From: Aromatoleum bremense
GTDB lineage: Bacteria; Pseudomonadota; Gammaproteobacteria; Burkholderiales; Rhodocyclaceae
DNA length: 64,000 bases
NCBI RefSeq assembly: GCF_017894365.1
Contig: NZ_CP059467.1
Coordinates: 2,170,001-2,234,000, forward strand
Reading direction: 5' to 3'
This document shows, piece by piece, positions 43,928 to 53,373 of the stretch. Both the position numbers and the translations under genes were made by a program. Every line of letters starts with the position of its first letter. The first letter of the stretch is position 1. Below the pieces are notes generated by a model. It saw nothing but the letters and a program-made list of their open reading frames with translations, was not told where the DNA came from and did not search any database.

Positions 43928-45340
43928 ATGTCGCTTCCTGATTCGCTGGTCCTGATCGACGTCGAGACGACGGGCGCGAACCCCGTGTCCGACCGCGTCA
44001 CCGAGATTGCCGTGCTGCGCATCGAGCGCGGTGAAATCGTCGCGCGCTGGGAGAGCCTCGTCAACCCGGAGCGCCCCATCCCGTCGCTGATCCAGCGTCT
44101 GGTCGGCATCACCGACGAGATGGTCGCCGCGGCACCGACGTTCGCCGAACTCGCCGACAGCGTGCGCGGGCATCTCGACGGGGCGGTGTTCGTCGCCCAC
44201 AACGCGCGCTTCGATTACGGCTTCATCCGCAACGAGTTCTCCCGCCTCGGCCAGCAGTTCGAGGCGTCGGTGCTGTGCACCGTCAAGCTTTCCCGCGCGC
44301 TGTACCCGCAACACCACCGTCACGGGCTGGACGCGCTGATCGAGCGCCACGGTTTCACGTGCGGCGCGCGCCATCGCGCGATGGGCGATACCGACGTGCT
44401 GTGGCAGTTTGCGCGCCTGGTCTCCGGATCCTTTTCCGCCGACGTGCTCGCGCACGCATGCGAGCGGGCGATGAAGCTGCCGGCCCGGCCGCCCGGACTG
44501 CCCGAAGGGGCGCTCGAGGGCGTGCCGGACGCGCCGGGCGTGTATTCGTTCTTCGGCGACAGCGACCGGCTGCTGTACGTCGGGCGCAGCGCGAGCCTGC
44601 GGGCGCGGGTCATGGAGCATTTTTCGGCCGGCGGCCGCGACGGCCGGGAGGCGGGATTGGCGCGCCAGGTGCGCCGCGTGGAATGGGAGGAGACTGCCGG
44701 CGAGTTTGCCGCGTCGCTGCGTGAAGCCGACCTGCTCAGGGCGCGTCGGCCGCTTCATGCACGGCCGGCGGTCGGCGGCGAAGAGGTGTTCGGCCTGCGC
44801 CTCGTGCCACAGCGCAAGCGCGCACCGATCTTCGAGCGCGTGCCGCTGCATGCGACCGATCCGGCGGCCTGGGAAGCGGTCCACGGCACTTTTCGTACCC
44901 GCAAGGAGGCCGACAGCCTGCTGCGTGAACTCGCCCAGCTCTACCAGCTATGTCCGCGCCGTCTCGGTCTCGAGGGCGGCAGCGGCGCCTGCGGCGCGCA
45001 CGAGGCGCGGCGCTGCGCCGGTGTGTGCGCCGGCAAGGAGAGCATCGCCGCGCACGATGCGCGCCTCGCGGGCGCGCTGGAGTCGGTGGCGCTGCGCGCG
45101 TGGCCGTGGGCCGGCGCGGTCGTCATCGAGGAGCGCTGTGCGCATTCGGGGCGCGAGGCTTTCCATGTCGTCGACCACTGGTGTCATCTCGGCAGCGCGG
45201 ACAGCGCTGAGGCGCTCGCGGCGCTGCTCGGCAACCTGCCGGCGCGCCGCTTCGACCTCGACACTTACCGCATGCTGGTGCGCTGGTTCGCTGCGGAGGC
45301 GAATCTGGCTGCCGTGCGACCGATCGAGACACTCGGCTGA
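43928..45340 (+). CDS. DnaQ-type 3'-5' exonuclease fused to a UvrC-like GIY-YIG domain
   Basis: 470 residues from ATG 43928. Residues about 1-175 are a DEDDh exonuclease: LIDVETTGAN, HNARFDYGFI and HRAMGDTDVL with the catalytic His. Residues about 205-290 form a GIY-YIG endonuclease of the UvrC/Cho type: PGVYSFFG, LLYVGRSASLRARV and READLLRARRP with the probable catalytic Glu. The C-terminal part with a Cys set (CPRRLGLEG, CGAHEARRC) is also seen in this family. It probably processes DNA in repair. Confidence 0.9.
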   Translation: MSLPDSLVLIDVETTGANPVSDRVTEIAVLRIERGEIVARWESLVNPERPIPSLIQRLVGITDEMVAAAPTFAELADSVRGHLDGAVFVAHNARFDYGFIRNEFSRLGQQFEASVLCTVKLSRALYPQHHRHGLDALIERHGFTCGARHRAMGDTDVLWQFARLVSGSFSADVLAHACERAMKLPARPPGLPEGALEGVPDAPGVYSFFGDSDRLLYVGRSASLRARVMEHFSAGGRDGREAGLARQVRRVEWEETAGEFAASLREADLLRARRPLHARPAVGGEEVFGLRLVPQRKRAPIFERVPLHATDPAAWEAVHGTFRTRKEADSLLRELAQLYQLCPRRLGLEGGSGACGAHEARRCAGVCAGKESIAAHDARLAGALESVALRAWPWAGAVVIEERCAHSGREAFHVVDHWCHLGSADSAEALAALLGNLPARRFDLDTYRMLVRWFAAEANLAAVRPIETLG

Positions 45341-45377
45341 GTCAGGCCTGGCGCCGCACGCCGGGCGGCCTCGGGGG

Positions 45378-46067
45378 TCAGGCGGCGATCGATTGCAGGC
45401 TGCGCAGGTCGGTGAGCGTGATTGAACGTCGGCCGCGCGGCACGATGATGCCGTCGCGGGTGAGCCGGTTGAGGACGCGCGAGAAAGTCTCCGGGGTCAG
45501 GTTGAGTTGCGAGGCGATCGTCTGCTTGTCGCACGACAGGCGCACTTCGGCATGCGGTGCGCTGCAGTCGGCATGCTGCACGAGGTAATGCGCGACGCGC
45601 TGGGTCGAGCTGCGCTGGATGCATTGCTCCATCCCTTCGACGAGCTCGCCCATCCGTTCCGACAGCCGCGCCATCAGCGCCTGCGTCAGCGACGGGTGCG
45701 CGGCCATCGCGGTCTGCAGCGCGGGGCGCTGCAGATGCAGCACCACGCTGTCGCGCGTTGCCTGGGCCGCGAGCGTCTGCGGCGTGTCGGACAGGATGTT
45801 CTCCTCGCAGAACGAATCGCCCCGGCCCGCGAGGCGCACGATCTTCTCGGCGCCCGCACTGGAGATCAGGAATAATTTGACTTCGCCCTCGATGACCGCG
45901 TACATGCCGGCCGGACGCGCGCCGCGGTGCATCAGCATTTCGCCGCGCGACGCACGGCAGACCCGCACTCCTCGCGAGAGGCGCTGTAGCGTTGCCGGAT
46001 CGAGGCTGCTGAAGGGTTCAAGACAGGAAAGTGACTGGAACGCCGGGGTCTGGATAGCGGTCGCCAT
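45378..46067 (-). CDS. Crp/Fnr-family regulator (DNR-like)
   Basis: 229 residues from ATG 46067. A cyclic-nucleotide-binding-like beta-roll (MYAVIEGEVKLFLIS) and a Crp-type HTH (IASQLNLTPETFSRVLNRL) are clear. The N-terminal Cys cluster of FNR is absent, so it is not an oxygen-sensing Fe-S protein; such proteins (DNR/NnrR) often sense NO through haem. It is divergent from narX over a shared 205-bp region. Confidence 0.88.
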   Translation of the reverse strand: MATAIQTPAFQSLSCLEPFSSLDPATLQRLSRGVRVCRASRGEMLMHRGARPAGMYAVIEGEVKLFLISSAGAEKIVRLAGRGDSFCEENILSDTPQTLAAQATRDSVVLHLQRPALQTAMAAHPSLTQALMARLSERMGELVEGMEQCIQRSSTQRVAHYLVQHADCSAPHAEVRLSCDKQTIASQLNLTPETFSRVLNRLTRDGIIVPRGRRSITLTDLRSLQSIAA

Positions 46068-46170
46068 ATTGTCGTGCTCCTTCGAGATGCTCGTGTTCAG
46101 GGATGCAGGCCGCAGTCTAGACGCTCCACGTGACGATCGACCCACTACGGGTCGGGCAGGCAAACTGGGG

Positions 46171-46188
46171 ATACCTCCTTGGAGGTAT
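46171..46188. promoter_or_regulatory. NarL/NarP-type 7-2-7 palindrome
   Basis: ATACCTCCTTGGAGGTAT is a perfect palindrome. Its TACCTCC and GGAGGTA halves around TT match the NarL heptamer TACYYMT at six of seven positions, in the 7-2-7 layout bound by phosphorylated NarL/NarP. It lies between the Crp/Fnr gene and narX, so NarL may autoregulate narXL and control the neighbour. Confidence 0.6.
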
Positions 46189-46272
46189 AGGGGAATAAAT
46201 GCAAGTCATTGACGCAAATGGTTTATACGGAATCATGGTAGCGATGGCCAGCAACCCCGGGGAAAAGGGGGT

Positions 46273-48225
46273 ATGGGTGTGAACAGCGCCGGCAATGCGG
46301 ATGTCCTTGTTGGCGTCAGGGTCATGGGCCGTGTGCGCGCCTCGATCGCGGGTCGCGCGACGCAACTGCTGCTGGTGCTGGCGTTCGTCGCCGTGGCGTT
46401 CATCAGCCTGGTCGGAATCGGCGCCTCGGCGGTCATCGTCGAAACCGTCCAGGGCAGCGGCAGCGCGGTCAACGCGGCGGGCGGACTGCGCCGTCTTGCT
46501 CATCGCGCAGCCAGCGTCGCGCTCGCAGCAGCCCTCGATGGCCGTACCGGACATGCCGAAGTCGCAGCGGCGATCGGTGCGTTCGAGGCCGGGCTGGGCC
46601 ATGCGACGCTGGAGAAGGTGCTCGAACACGAACCGGGCAGCGTCTTCGCCTCGGTTTACCGCAGCATCCACGCGGACTGGTATGTGAACCTCAGGCCGCG
46701 CCTGCTCGGGGCGCCGGAGCTCGCGAGCGAAAGTCCCGACGTGTTGTTCTACGAGGACCTGCTCGCCGACGTCGACGCATTCACGGCGCAGATCGACGCG
46801 CTGGTGGCGGTGCTCGAGCAGGAAACCGAGACCGGCATCGAGCAGCTGCGCATGACGCTGGCGGTCGCGCTCGGGATGGTGATGGTCGTCATGGTCGCGG
46901 CGCTTTGCGTCATCCGCCAGCGCGTGTTCATGCCGCTGACCGAGCTGCGCGACTGCGCCGCACGCATCGCCAGCGGCGATTTCCGCGCCCGCAGCCGCTA
47001 CACCGGGCGCGACGAACTCGGCCGCGTGGGTTCGGCGTTCAACGCGATGGCCGACGAGCTGTCGACCGTCTATTGCGACCTCGAGCAGCGGGTGGAGCAG
47101 AAGACCGCGGACCTGATGCGCAGCAACCGCGCGCTGGAGCTGCTGTACCACGTCATCGCGCGCCTCTATCACGCCCCGGCCTCGCCCGAGACGTATGCCG
47201 AGACGCTCAAGGATCTCGAACAGGTGCTCGGGCTCAAGGGCAGCTTCGTTTGCGTGCAGCCCAAGCACGGCGGCGTCGCAACGGTCCTTTCGACGACGAT
47301 GGGCGACTGTCCGGCCCGCTCGCGCAGCGAGGAGGAGTGTACCCATTGCCCCGGGCGGACGATGCCGTGGAGCTATCGCCGTGAAGGCGACCTCGATGTG
47401 TTCCTGGTGCCACTGCGCGATGCCGACCACCTCTACGGCATGATGCGGCTCGCGCTGCCGCCGGGCGAGCGGCTGCGCGCGTGGCAGCACACGCTGGTCG
47501 AAGCGGTATCCCGCCACATGGGGATCGCGCTGGGCATTTCGCACCAGAGCGAGCGCGAGCGGCTCCTCGCGCTGCAGGAGGAGCGTTCGATCATCGCGCG
47601 CGAACTGCACGACTCGCTGGCGCAGTCGCTGTCGTACATGAAGATCCAGGCGAGCCTGCTATCGTCGGCGCTGCAGCGGCCCGAGCGTCGCGACGACGCG
47701 TCCGACATCCTTGCCGACATGAAGGGCGGCATCAACGCCGCGTACCGGCAGCTGCGCGAGCTGCTGTCGACCTTCCGCCTGCAGATGGAGGGGGATTTCG
47801 CCCGCCTGCTCGGCAGCACCGTCGAGGAGTACGCCGGCCGCAGCGGGATGCCGATCGACCTGGAGATCCGCCTCGGCGTGTGCCATCTGAACCCGAACCA
47901 GGAAATCCACGTGCTGCACATCATTCGCGAGGCGCTGTCGAACGCGACGCGCCATGCCCGCGCGAGCTCGATCCGCGTCGGGCTGTTCGGCCATCCGGAC
48001 GGCGTCCGGGTGATCATCGAGGACGACGGCAAGGGCATTCGGCCGGCCGCTGCCACCGAACCGCACCATTACGGCCTGGCGATCATGGCCGAGCGGGCGC
48101 GGGGACTGGGCGGGGTGCTCGAGATCGTGCCCCCTCCCGACGGCGGCACGCGCGTCAGTGTCCGCTTCGACCCGGCCGCCCGGCACGAGGCTTCGTCACC
48201 CGCACCCACTGCCGAGGCGCAATGA
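46273..48225 (+). CDS. narX: nitrate/nitrite sensor histidine kinase NarX-type
   Basis: 650 residues. TM1 is about residues 29-55, then a periplasmic helical region, TM2 about 197-217, a HAMP domain, and a cytosolic region with GDCPARSRSEEECTHCPG, a Cys cluster typical of NarX. The kinase core is HisKA_3 (IIARELHDSLAQSLSYMKIQ, catalytic His) with ATPase motifs REALSNATRHA and DDGKGI. It should sense nitrate/nitrite and phosphorylate NarL. ATG 46273 follows AAAAGGGGG. It overlaps narL by 4 bases. Confidence 0.9.
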   Translation: MGVNSAGNADVLVGVRVMGRVRASIAGRATQLLLVLAFVAVAFISLVGIGASAVIVETVQGSGSAVNAAGGLRRLAHRAASVALAAALDGRTGHAEVAAAIGAFEAGLGHATLEKVLEHEPGSVFASVYRSIHADWYVNLRPRLLGAPELASESPDVLFYEDLLADVDAFTAQIDALVAVLEQETETGIEQLRMTLAVALGMVMVVMVAALCVIRQRVFMPLTELRDCAARIASGDFRARSRYTGRDELGRVGSAFNAMADELSTVYCDLEQRVEQKTADLMRSNRALELLYHVIARLYHAPASPETYAETLKDLEQVLGLKGSFVCVQPKHGGVATVLSTTMGDCPARSRSEEECTHCPGRTMPWSYRREGDLDVFLVPLRDADHLYGMMRLALPPGERLRAWQHTLVEAVSRHMGIALGISHQSERERLLALQEERSIIARELHDSLAQSLSYMKIQASLLSSALQRPERRDDASDILADMKGGINAAYRQLRELLSTFRLQMEGDFARLLGSTVEEYAGRSGMPIDLEIRLGVCHLNPNQEIHVLHIIREALSNATRHARASSIRVGLFGHPDGVRVIIEDDGKGIRPAAATEPHHYGLAIMAERARGLGGVLEIVPPPDGGTRVSVRFDPAARHEASSPAPTAEAQ

Positions 48226-48884
48226 ACGACAGGAACGACACTCCCCAATCGGTCGTCATCATCGATGACCACCCGCTGTTCCGCAAAGGACTGATCCAGC
48301 TGCTGCGCACCGTGCCCGGCTTCCTCCTGGTCGCCGAAGCGGCTGATGGCAAGGAGGGCATCGCGCACATCCTGCATCTGCGCCCCGACCTGCTGCTGCT
48401 CGACCTGAACATGAGGGACATGTCCGGGCTCGAGGTGCTGAAGTTCGTGCGCCAGGCCGATCTGGACACGCGCGTCGTGATGGTCACCGTCTCGGATGCC
48501 GCCGAGGACCTCGTCGCGGCGCTGCGCGCGGGCGCCGACGGGTATCTGCTCAAGGACATGGAGCCGGAGCAGATGGTCGAGGCGCTGCAGGCCGCGGCAG
48601 CGGGACGCATCGTCGTGTCCGAGGCGCTGACCCACCTGATGGCGGCAGCGCTGCGCCGGGAAAAGCGTCCCGACAGCGTCACCGATGCGGGCCTCACCGA
48701 GCAGGAGCAGCGCATCCTCGAGCGCATCGCGGCCGGCCTGTCGAACAAGCTGATCGCCCGCGAGCTGGGCATCGCCGAAGGCACCGTCAAGGTGCACGTC
48801 AAGCACGTGCTGCGCAAGCTCAACTTCCGCTCGCGCGTCGAGGCGGCCGTATGGGCGGTTGCGAACCACCGCGGCGAGCGCTGA
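48222..48884 (+). CDS. narL: NarL-type response regulator
   Basis: 220 residues from ATG 48222. The receiver has VVIIDDHPLFRKGLIQLL and LLLLDLNMRDMSGLEVLKF (phospho-acceptor Asp), the allosteric Thr in VTVSDA and Lys in LLKDMEPE. The LuxR/GerE HTH is LTEQEQRILERIAAGLSNKL to EGTVKVHVKHVLRKL. It binds heptamers like that at 46171 and regulates nitrate respiration genes. Confidence 0.92.
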   Translation: MNDRNDTPQSVVIIDDHPLFRKGLIQLLRTVPGFLLVAEAADGKEGIAHILHLRPDLLLLDLNMRDMSGLEVLKFVRQADLDTRVVMVTVSDAAEDLVAALRAGADGYLLKDMEPEQMVEALQAAAAGRIVVSEALTHLMAAALRREKRPDSVTDAGLTEQEQRILERIAAGLSNKLIARELGIAEGTVKVHVKHVLRKLNFRSRVEAAVWAVANHRGER

Positions 48885-49072
48885 GCGCCGATCGATCCCC
48901 GCATCGCTGCGCGCCTCGCGCAGCGATATCCGGCCGGCCCCCTCATTTTTCCAAGCCGTAGTCTATGTTGAAGTCAGATTGACGGCTGAGGACGCGACTC
49001 ATTCAGAAGGATTCTTTTCGCCCACTGCAAGCGGCGCTTGTCAGGTAGCGTTTTTCGCGGAGGAACCCGACC

Positions 49073-50911
49073 ATGTTGAAACGCAAGCTACTCATCACTA
49101 CCCTGATCGGCGCTGGCCTGATCGGTACGATGGCGTTCGGCGAGTACCAGGCTTCGCGGATAGCCAATACTTCCGCGCTGCTGACGACGATCGGCGTGCC
49201 GTTTTGTGCGCCGCAACGCAGCGGACCCCAATACAAGACCTTCTTCCGGCTCGCCATGGCGCAAGCGGAAGGCGGCCGTAAGCCGGCGCGAACCGAAGTC
49301 GGTCCGTTCAGCAGAGCGATCCCGGAGGCGGAGTCGATCGCCCACGCTGATGCCAACCCGCTGCTCATGAACAACCTGGGTACCTTGCACTACCCGATCA
49401 CGACTTCCATACCAACCGCGCAGCAGTTCTTTGACCAGGGCTTGCGTCTTGCCTACGCCTTCAACCATGGCGAGGCGCTGCGCGCATTTCGCAAGGCGCG
49501 CACGCTCGATCCTGAGTGCGCGATGTGTTACTGGGGTGAAGCGCTCGTGCTGGGGCCCAACATCAACGCTCCGATGGACCCCGCTGCTGTCGCGCCTGCC
49601 TTCGATGCGGTGAACAAGGCGCAAGGGCTCTCGGCCAGGGCGAGCGCGAAGGAACGCGCCTTGATCGAAGCGCTGACGGCGCGCTACGCGCGGGATCCGC
49701 AGGCAGACCGCGCGGCGCTCGACGCAGCCTATGCCGACGCGATGCAGCGGGTTGCGGAGCGCTATTCCGACGACGACCAGATCACGCTGACCTACGCCGA
49801 ATCCCTGATGGATCGGCAGCCTTGGGACTACTGGGAAGCCGGCGGCTTTCGACCCAAGGGGCGCGCGGCCGAGATCGTCGGCCTGCTGGAGAAAGTGCTG
49901 CGCAAGACGCCGGATCATCCGGGCGCGATTCACTACTACATCCATCTCACCGAGAGCTCCAGCGATCCTGCCCGCGCCGTGCCCTACGCGCAACGTCTGG
50001 GCCGGCTGATGCCGGGCGCCGGGCATGTCGTGCATATGCCGTTCCACACTTTCTTCCGTGTCGGCATGTACAAGGAGGCGATCGAGGCGAACCGGCAGGC
50101 CGTGCGTGCGGACGAGACCTACATCGCCCGTTCGGCGCCGGTCGGCATCTATCCGCAGGCCTACTATCCGCACAACGTTCACTCGCTGATGGTGTCCGCA
50201 CAGATGGCCGGCGATGGCGCCACCGCCATCGAGTCCGCCACCAAGCTGGTCCGAATCGTCTCCGATGCGGCGGCCAAGAACATCCCCTGGGTGCAGCCGA
50301 TCATGGCCGCGCCCTATTTCGCCCACGCGCAGTTCAGTGACGCGAAGACCATTCTCGGCCTGCCCGATCCGGGTGCGGACTTCCCCTATGTGCAGGCGAT
50401 GTGGCACTACGCACGCGGTGTGGGCCTGGCCGGCGCCGGTGATGTGAGCGCGGCGCAGGCCGAAGTCGATGCGATCGTCGGCCTCGGGCAGCAAAACGAC
50501 TTTGCCGACCTGGTCACCGGCGGCGTGCCGGCGAAGGACGTGCTGCGCCTCGCTGAACAGGTGCTGCGTGCGCGCATCGCCCAGGCGAACCGGGACCCGG
50601 TGCGCGCCGTTCGCCATTTCGAAGCGGCGGTCGCGCTGGAAGATGGGCTGGCCTACACCGAGCCGCCCTATTGGTACTATCCGACGCGCCAGTCCCTCGG
50701 GGCGGCACTGCTGCTCGCCGGCGACCTGGACAATGCGGAGAACGTGCTGCGCTCGAGCCTGGCACGCGCGCCCAACAATGGCTGGGCGCTGTTCGGCTTG
50801 ATGCGGCTTTACGAGCAGCGCAGCGATGCGCCGGGTGCCCGGGCCGTCAGAGATTTGCTGGACAAGGCGTGGATCGGCGACACCCGTACCCTGGAACTTT
50901 CACGCCTGTGA
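49073..50911 (+). CDS. exported TPR protein with HxxxH-like motif
   Basis: 612 residues. An N-terminal hydrophobic segment (KLLITTLIGAGLIGTMAFG) acts as signal or anchor. TPR-like units follow (FNHGEALRAFRKARTLDPEC, LLEKVLRKTPDHPGAIHYYI, and others). The HYYIHLTESSS and HMPFHTFFRVG regions resemble a known TPR/oxidoreductase-associated family found in denitrifiers and predicted exported proteins. Function is not established. A strong terminator follows its stop, so it is a separate unit from ccm. Confidence 0.8.
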   Translation: MLKRKLLITTLIGAGLIGTMAFGEYQASRIANTSALLTTIGVPFCAPQRSGPQYKTFFRLAMAQAEGGRKPARTEVGPFSRAIPEAESIAHADANPLLMNNLGTLHYPITTSIPTAQQFFDQGLRLAYAFNHGEALRAFRKARTLDPECAMCYWGEALVLGPNINAPMDPAAVAPAFDAVNKAQGLSARASAKERALIEALTARYARDPQADRAALDAAYADAMQRVAERYSDDDQITLTYAESLMDRQPWDYWEAGGFRPKGRAAEIVGLLEKVLRKTPDHPGAIHYYIHLTESSSDPARAVPYAQRLGRLMPGAGHVVHMPFHTFFRVGMYKEAIEANRQAVRADETYIARSAPVGIYPQAYYPHNVHSLMVSAQMAGDGATAIESATKLVRIVSDAAAKNIPWVQPIMAAPYFAHAQFSDAKTILGLPDPGADFPYVQAMWHYARGVGLAGAGDVSAAQAEVDAIVGLGQQNDFADLVTGGVPAKDVLRLAEQVLRARIAQANRDPVRAVRHFEAAVALEDGLAYTEPPYWYYPTRQSLGAALLLAGDLDNAENVLRSSLARAPNNGWALFGLMRLYEQRSDAPGARAVRDLLDKAWIGDTRTLELSRL

Positions 50912-50997
50912 GGGGCCGCGCTCGAGCGCTGTCGTGATGGGGTGGGTCAGATGTCGGCCGCGGCGAAACCGGAGTGAGCGAGTTCCGGTGATCCTGA

Positions 50998-51031
50998 AGC
51001 GCGGTTTCGCTTCCGGCAGCGAAACCGCGCT
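50998..51031 (+). terminator. strong rho-independent terminator after the TPR gene
   Basis: AGCGCGGTTTCGCT (50998-51011) and its perfect complement (51018-51031) form a 14-bp stem with a 6-base loop, followed by GTTT. It separates the TPR gene from ccm. Confidence 0.85.
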
Positions 51032-51087
51032 GTTTGACACTCAAGCAGCCTCCCGGAGCGCTCCGCTCTGTGGTTAAATCCACGCCC

Positions 51088-51714
51088 ATGCTTTATGCCG
51101 CCGATCTCGCCTGTCTGAAGGGTGACCGCCTGTTGTTCCGTGGCCTCTCCCTGCAGGTGGCGCCCGGTGCCATGCTGAGAGTGGCTGGTCCGAACGGCTT
51201 CGGCAAAACCAGTCTGCTGCGCATCCTGTGCGGGCTCGCGCATCCCGAAGCGGGCGAGATTCGCTGGAACGGCCGGCCGATCGCCAGCGACCGCGAATCC
51301 TTCCATCGCACGCTGCTTTATCTCGGCCATGCGCCGGCCCTGAACGACCTGCTCACGCCGCTCGAAAACCTGCGCTTCACGTGTGCCGCGGCGGGCGACG
51401 AGGTCGACGAGGATGCTTGCGTCGACGCGCTCGTGCGCATCGGCCTCGCCGACCAGCTCGATCTGCCGGCGCGCGTGCTGTCGCAGGGCCAGCGCCGGCG
51501 CGTCGGGCTGGCGAGGCTTTTTCTCGGCATCGGCCGCAGCCTGTGGGTGCTCGACGAACCATTCACCGCGCTCGACGCCGCAGCGGTCGCCGATCTCGCC
51601 ACCACGCTGTCGGATCACTGCGCCGCGGGCGGTCTCGTGATCCTGACGACGCATCAGGACGCCCCTTTTGCCGCACCGCCGACGGTGCTCGATCTTTCCA
51701 AGGTGGCCGCTTGA
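51088..51714 (+). CDS. ccmA: cytochrome c biogenesis ABC ATPase CcmA
   Basis: 208 residues from ATG 51088. Walker A GPNGFGKTSLLRIL (usual N-G-A-G-K reads G-F-G-K), signature LSQGQRRRVGLARL, Walker B LWVLDEPFTALD. CcmA powers release of haem-loaded CcmE from CcmCD at the inner membrane, with CcmB. No good Shine-Dalgarno site; it is the first gene of the ccm operon. TTGACA at 51034 lacks a well-placed -10. Confidence 0.94.
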   Translation: MLYAADLACLKGDRLLFRGLSLQVAPGAMLRVAGPNGFGKTSLLRILCGLAHPEAGEIRWNGRPIASDRESFHRTLLYLGHAPALNDLLTPLENLRFTCAAAGDEVDEDACVDALVRIGLADQLDLPARVLSQGQRRRVGLARLFLGIGRSLWVLDEPFTALDAAAVADLATTLSDHCAAGGLVILTTHQDAPFAAPPTVLDLSKVAA

Positions 51715-52388
51715 GCCGTACGCTGGGTCCGTTTGCTGCAGTGCTGCGTCGCGATCTGCTGCTCGCATGGCGAGGCCGGGCCGACGTGCTGGTCACGCTC
51801 GCGTTCTTCGTCGTCGTGGTGTGCCTGTTTCCGTTCGGCATCGGCGCCGAAACCAACCAGCTGCGTTCGATCGCGCCCGGCGTGCTGTGGGTCGCGGCGC
51901 TGCTCGCGACGCTGCTGTCGCTGCACCGCCTGTTCGCGCAGGATCACGCCGACGGCACGCTCGAGCAGCTGCTGCTGTCGCCGGAGCCGACGGTGCTGTG
52001 GGTCGTCGCCAAGGTCGTCGCGCACTGGATCGCCACCGGCCTGCCGCTCGTGCTCGTCGCGCCCGCGCTGGCGCTGCTATTTGACGTGGAGCAAGGAGCG
52101 CTCGGGGTCCTCGTCCTATCGTTGGCGCTCGGCACCCCGATCCTGGCCCTGCTCGGCGCGGTCGGCGCGGCCTTGACGCTGGGGCTGCGCGGCGGCGGCA
52201 TGCTGCTCGCGCTGCTGGTCCTGCCGCTGTTCGTTCCGGTGCTCATTTTCGGCGCCGGCGCGGTGGATTCCCACCTTTCCGGCACCGGGGCGGACGCCCA
52301 TATCCTGCTGCTCGGTGGCGGGCTGCTCGGGGCGCTGGCGCTGGCGCCCGTCGCATGCGCGGCGGCGCTCAGAATCGCAGTCGAATGA
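51711..52388 (+). CDS. ccmB: haem exporter subunit CcmB
   Basis: 225 residues from TTG 51711, which overlaps the ccmA stop (TTGA). It reads SRTLGPFAAVLRRDLLLAWR, then six hydrophobic helices, with LLLSPEPTVLWVVAKV and FGAGAVDSHLSG typical of CcmB. A TTG start is uncommon but gives normal length and coupling. Confidence 0.92.
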   Translation: MSRTLGPFAAVLRRDLLLAWRGRADVLVTLAFFVVVVCLFPFGIGAETNQLRSIAPGVLWVAALLATLLSLHRLFAQDHADGTLEQLLLSPEPTVLWVVAKVVAHWIATGLPLVLVAPALALLFDVEQGALGVLVLSLALGTPILALLGAVGAALTLGLRGGGMLLALLVLPLFVPVLIFGAGAVDSHLSGTGADAHILLLGGGLLGALALAPVACAAALRIAVE

Positions 52389-53161
52389 TGAAAGAGATGA
52401 AAAGACCTGAACGCGGCAAGAGCCTGTTTCGCTTCGCGGCACCCCAGCTGTTCTACCCGCTCGCGGGCGCCCTGGCGCCGTGGTTCGCCGGCGCCGCCGC
52501 GGTGCTCACGATCATCGGGCTGTGGCTCGCGTTCTTCGTTGCCCCGACCGATGCGCAGCAGGGCGAGGTGTATCGCGTGATCTTCATCCATGTACCGGCG
52601 GCGTGGATGTCGATGTTCGTGTATCTGATCATGGCGTTCTGGTCGGCGGTCGGACTGGTCATGAACACCCGCCTGTCGTTCATGATGGCCCGCGCGCTGG
52701 CGCCGACCGGGGCGATGTTCTGTGTCGTCGCGCTGGTGACCGGCGCGCTGTGGGGCAAGCCGACGTGGGGGGCGTACTGGGTGTGGGATGCGCGCCTGAC
52801 GTCGCAGCTGCTGCTGCTGTTCCTGTACTTCGGCTTCATGGCGCTGACCGAAGCGATCGAGGATCCACGCCGTGCCGACAAGGCGGGCGCGATCATCGCC
52901 CTCGTCGGCGCCGTCAATGTGCCGATCATCTATTTCTCCGTGAAGTGGTGGAACACGCTGCACCAGGGGGCGTCGGTGAGCCTGACGAAAGCACCTTCGA
53001 TGGCCGCGACGATGCTCGCGGGCATGCTCGTGATGGCGCTGGCGTCATGGGCCTACACGATCGCCGTGACCTTGTGGCGGGTGCGCCCGCTGATTCTCGA
53101 GCGTGAACGTCACGCCGAATGGGTCGCGGCCGAACTCGACGCGCTGGAGGGCAGGATCTGA
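52385..53161 (+). CDS. ccmC: haem-handling protein CcmC
   Basis: 258 residues from ATG 52385, overlapping ccmB. It has six membrane helices and the periplasmic tryptophan-rich WWD-type motif WGAYWVWDARLTSQ, plus conserved His in FIHVPAAWMSM and WWNTLHQGAS. CcmC moves haem onto CcmE. Confidence 0.95.
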   Translation: MMKEMKRPERGKSLFRFAAPQLFYPLAGALAPWFAGAAAVLTIIGLWLAFFVAPTDAQQGEVYRVIFIHVPAAWMSMFVYLIMAFWSAVGLVMNTRLSFMMARALAPTGAMFCVVALVTGALWGKPTWGAYWVWDARLTSQLLLLFLYFGFMALTEAIEDPRRADKAGAIIALVGAVNVPIIYFSVKWWNTLHQGASVSLTKAPSMAATMLAGMLVMALASWAYTIAVTLWRVRPLILERERHAEWVAAELDALEGRI

Positions 53162-53373
53162 TGCAGTGGGAGTCATGGAGCGCGTTCTGGCAGATGGGCG
53201 GTGCGGCGCCGTTCGTGTGGGGCAGCTACGGCATCACGGCGCTGCTGGTGGCAGGGGAACTGATCATGGTCATGCGCCGTCGTAAGGACGCCCTGCGGCG
53301 TCTGCTCAGGCTGCGTCGCGCGAGGGCGGGCGGCAGCGGCGGGCAGCGTGCTTTTGAGGAGATCGTTGAATGA
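53161..53373 (+). CDS. ccmD: small membrane subunit CcmD
   Basis: 70 residues from ATG 53161 (overlaps the ccmC stop). One helix ([20 protein letters not shown]) and a basic tail ([15 protein letters not shown]) match CcmD, which stabilises CcmC-CcmE. Confidence 0.9.
   Translation: MQWESWSAFWQMGGAAPFVWGSYGITALLVAGELIMVMRRRKDALRRLLRLRRARAGGSGGQRAFEEIVE

Noticed and set aside
51034..51079. TTGACA before ccmA as a sigma-70 promoter
   Set aside because: The nearest -10-like TTAAAT is 34 bp away, far beyond the usual 16-18 bp spacer.
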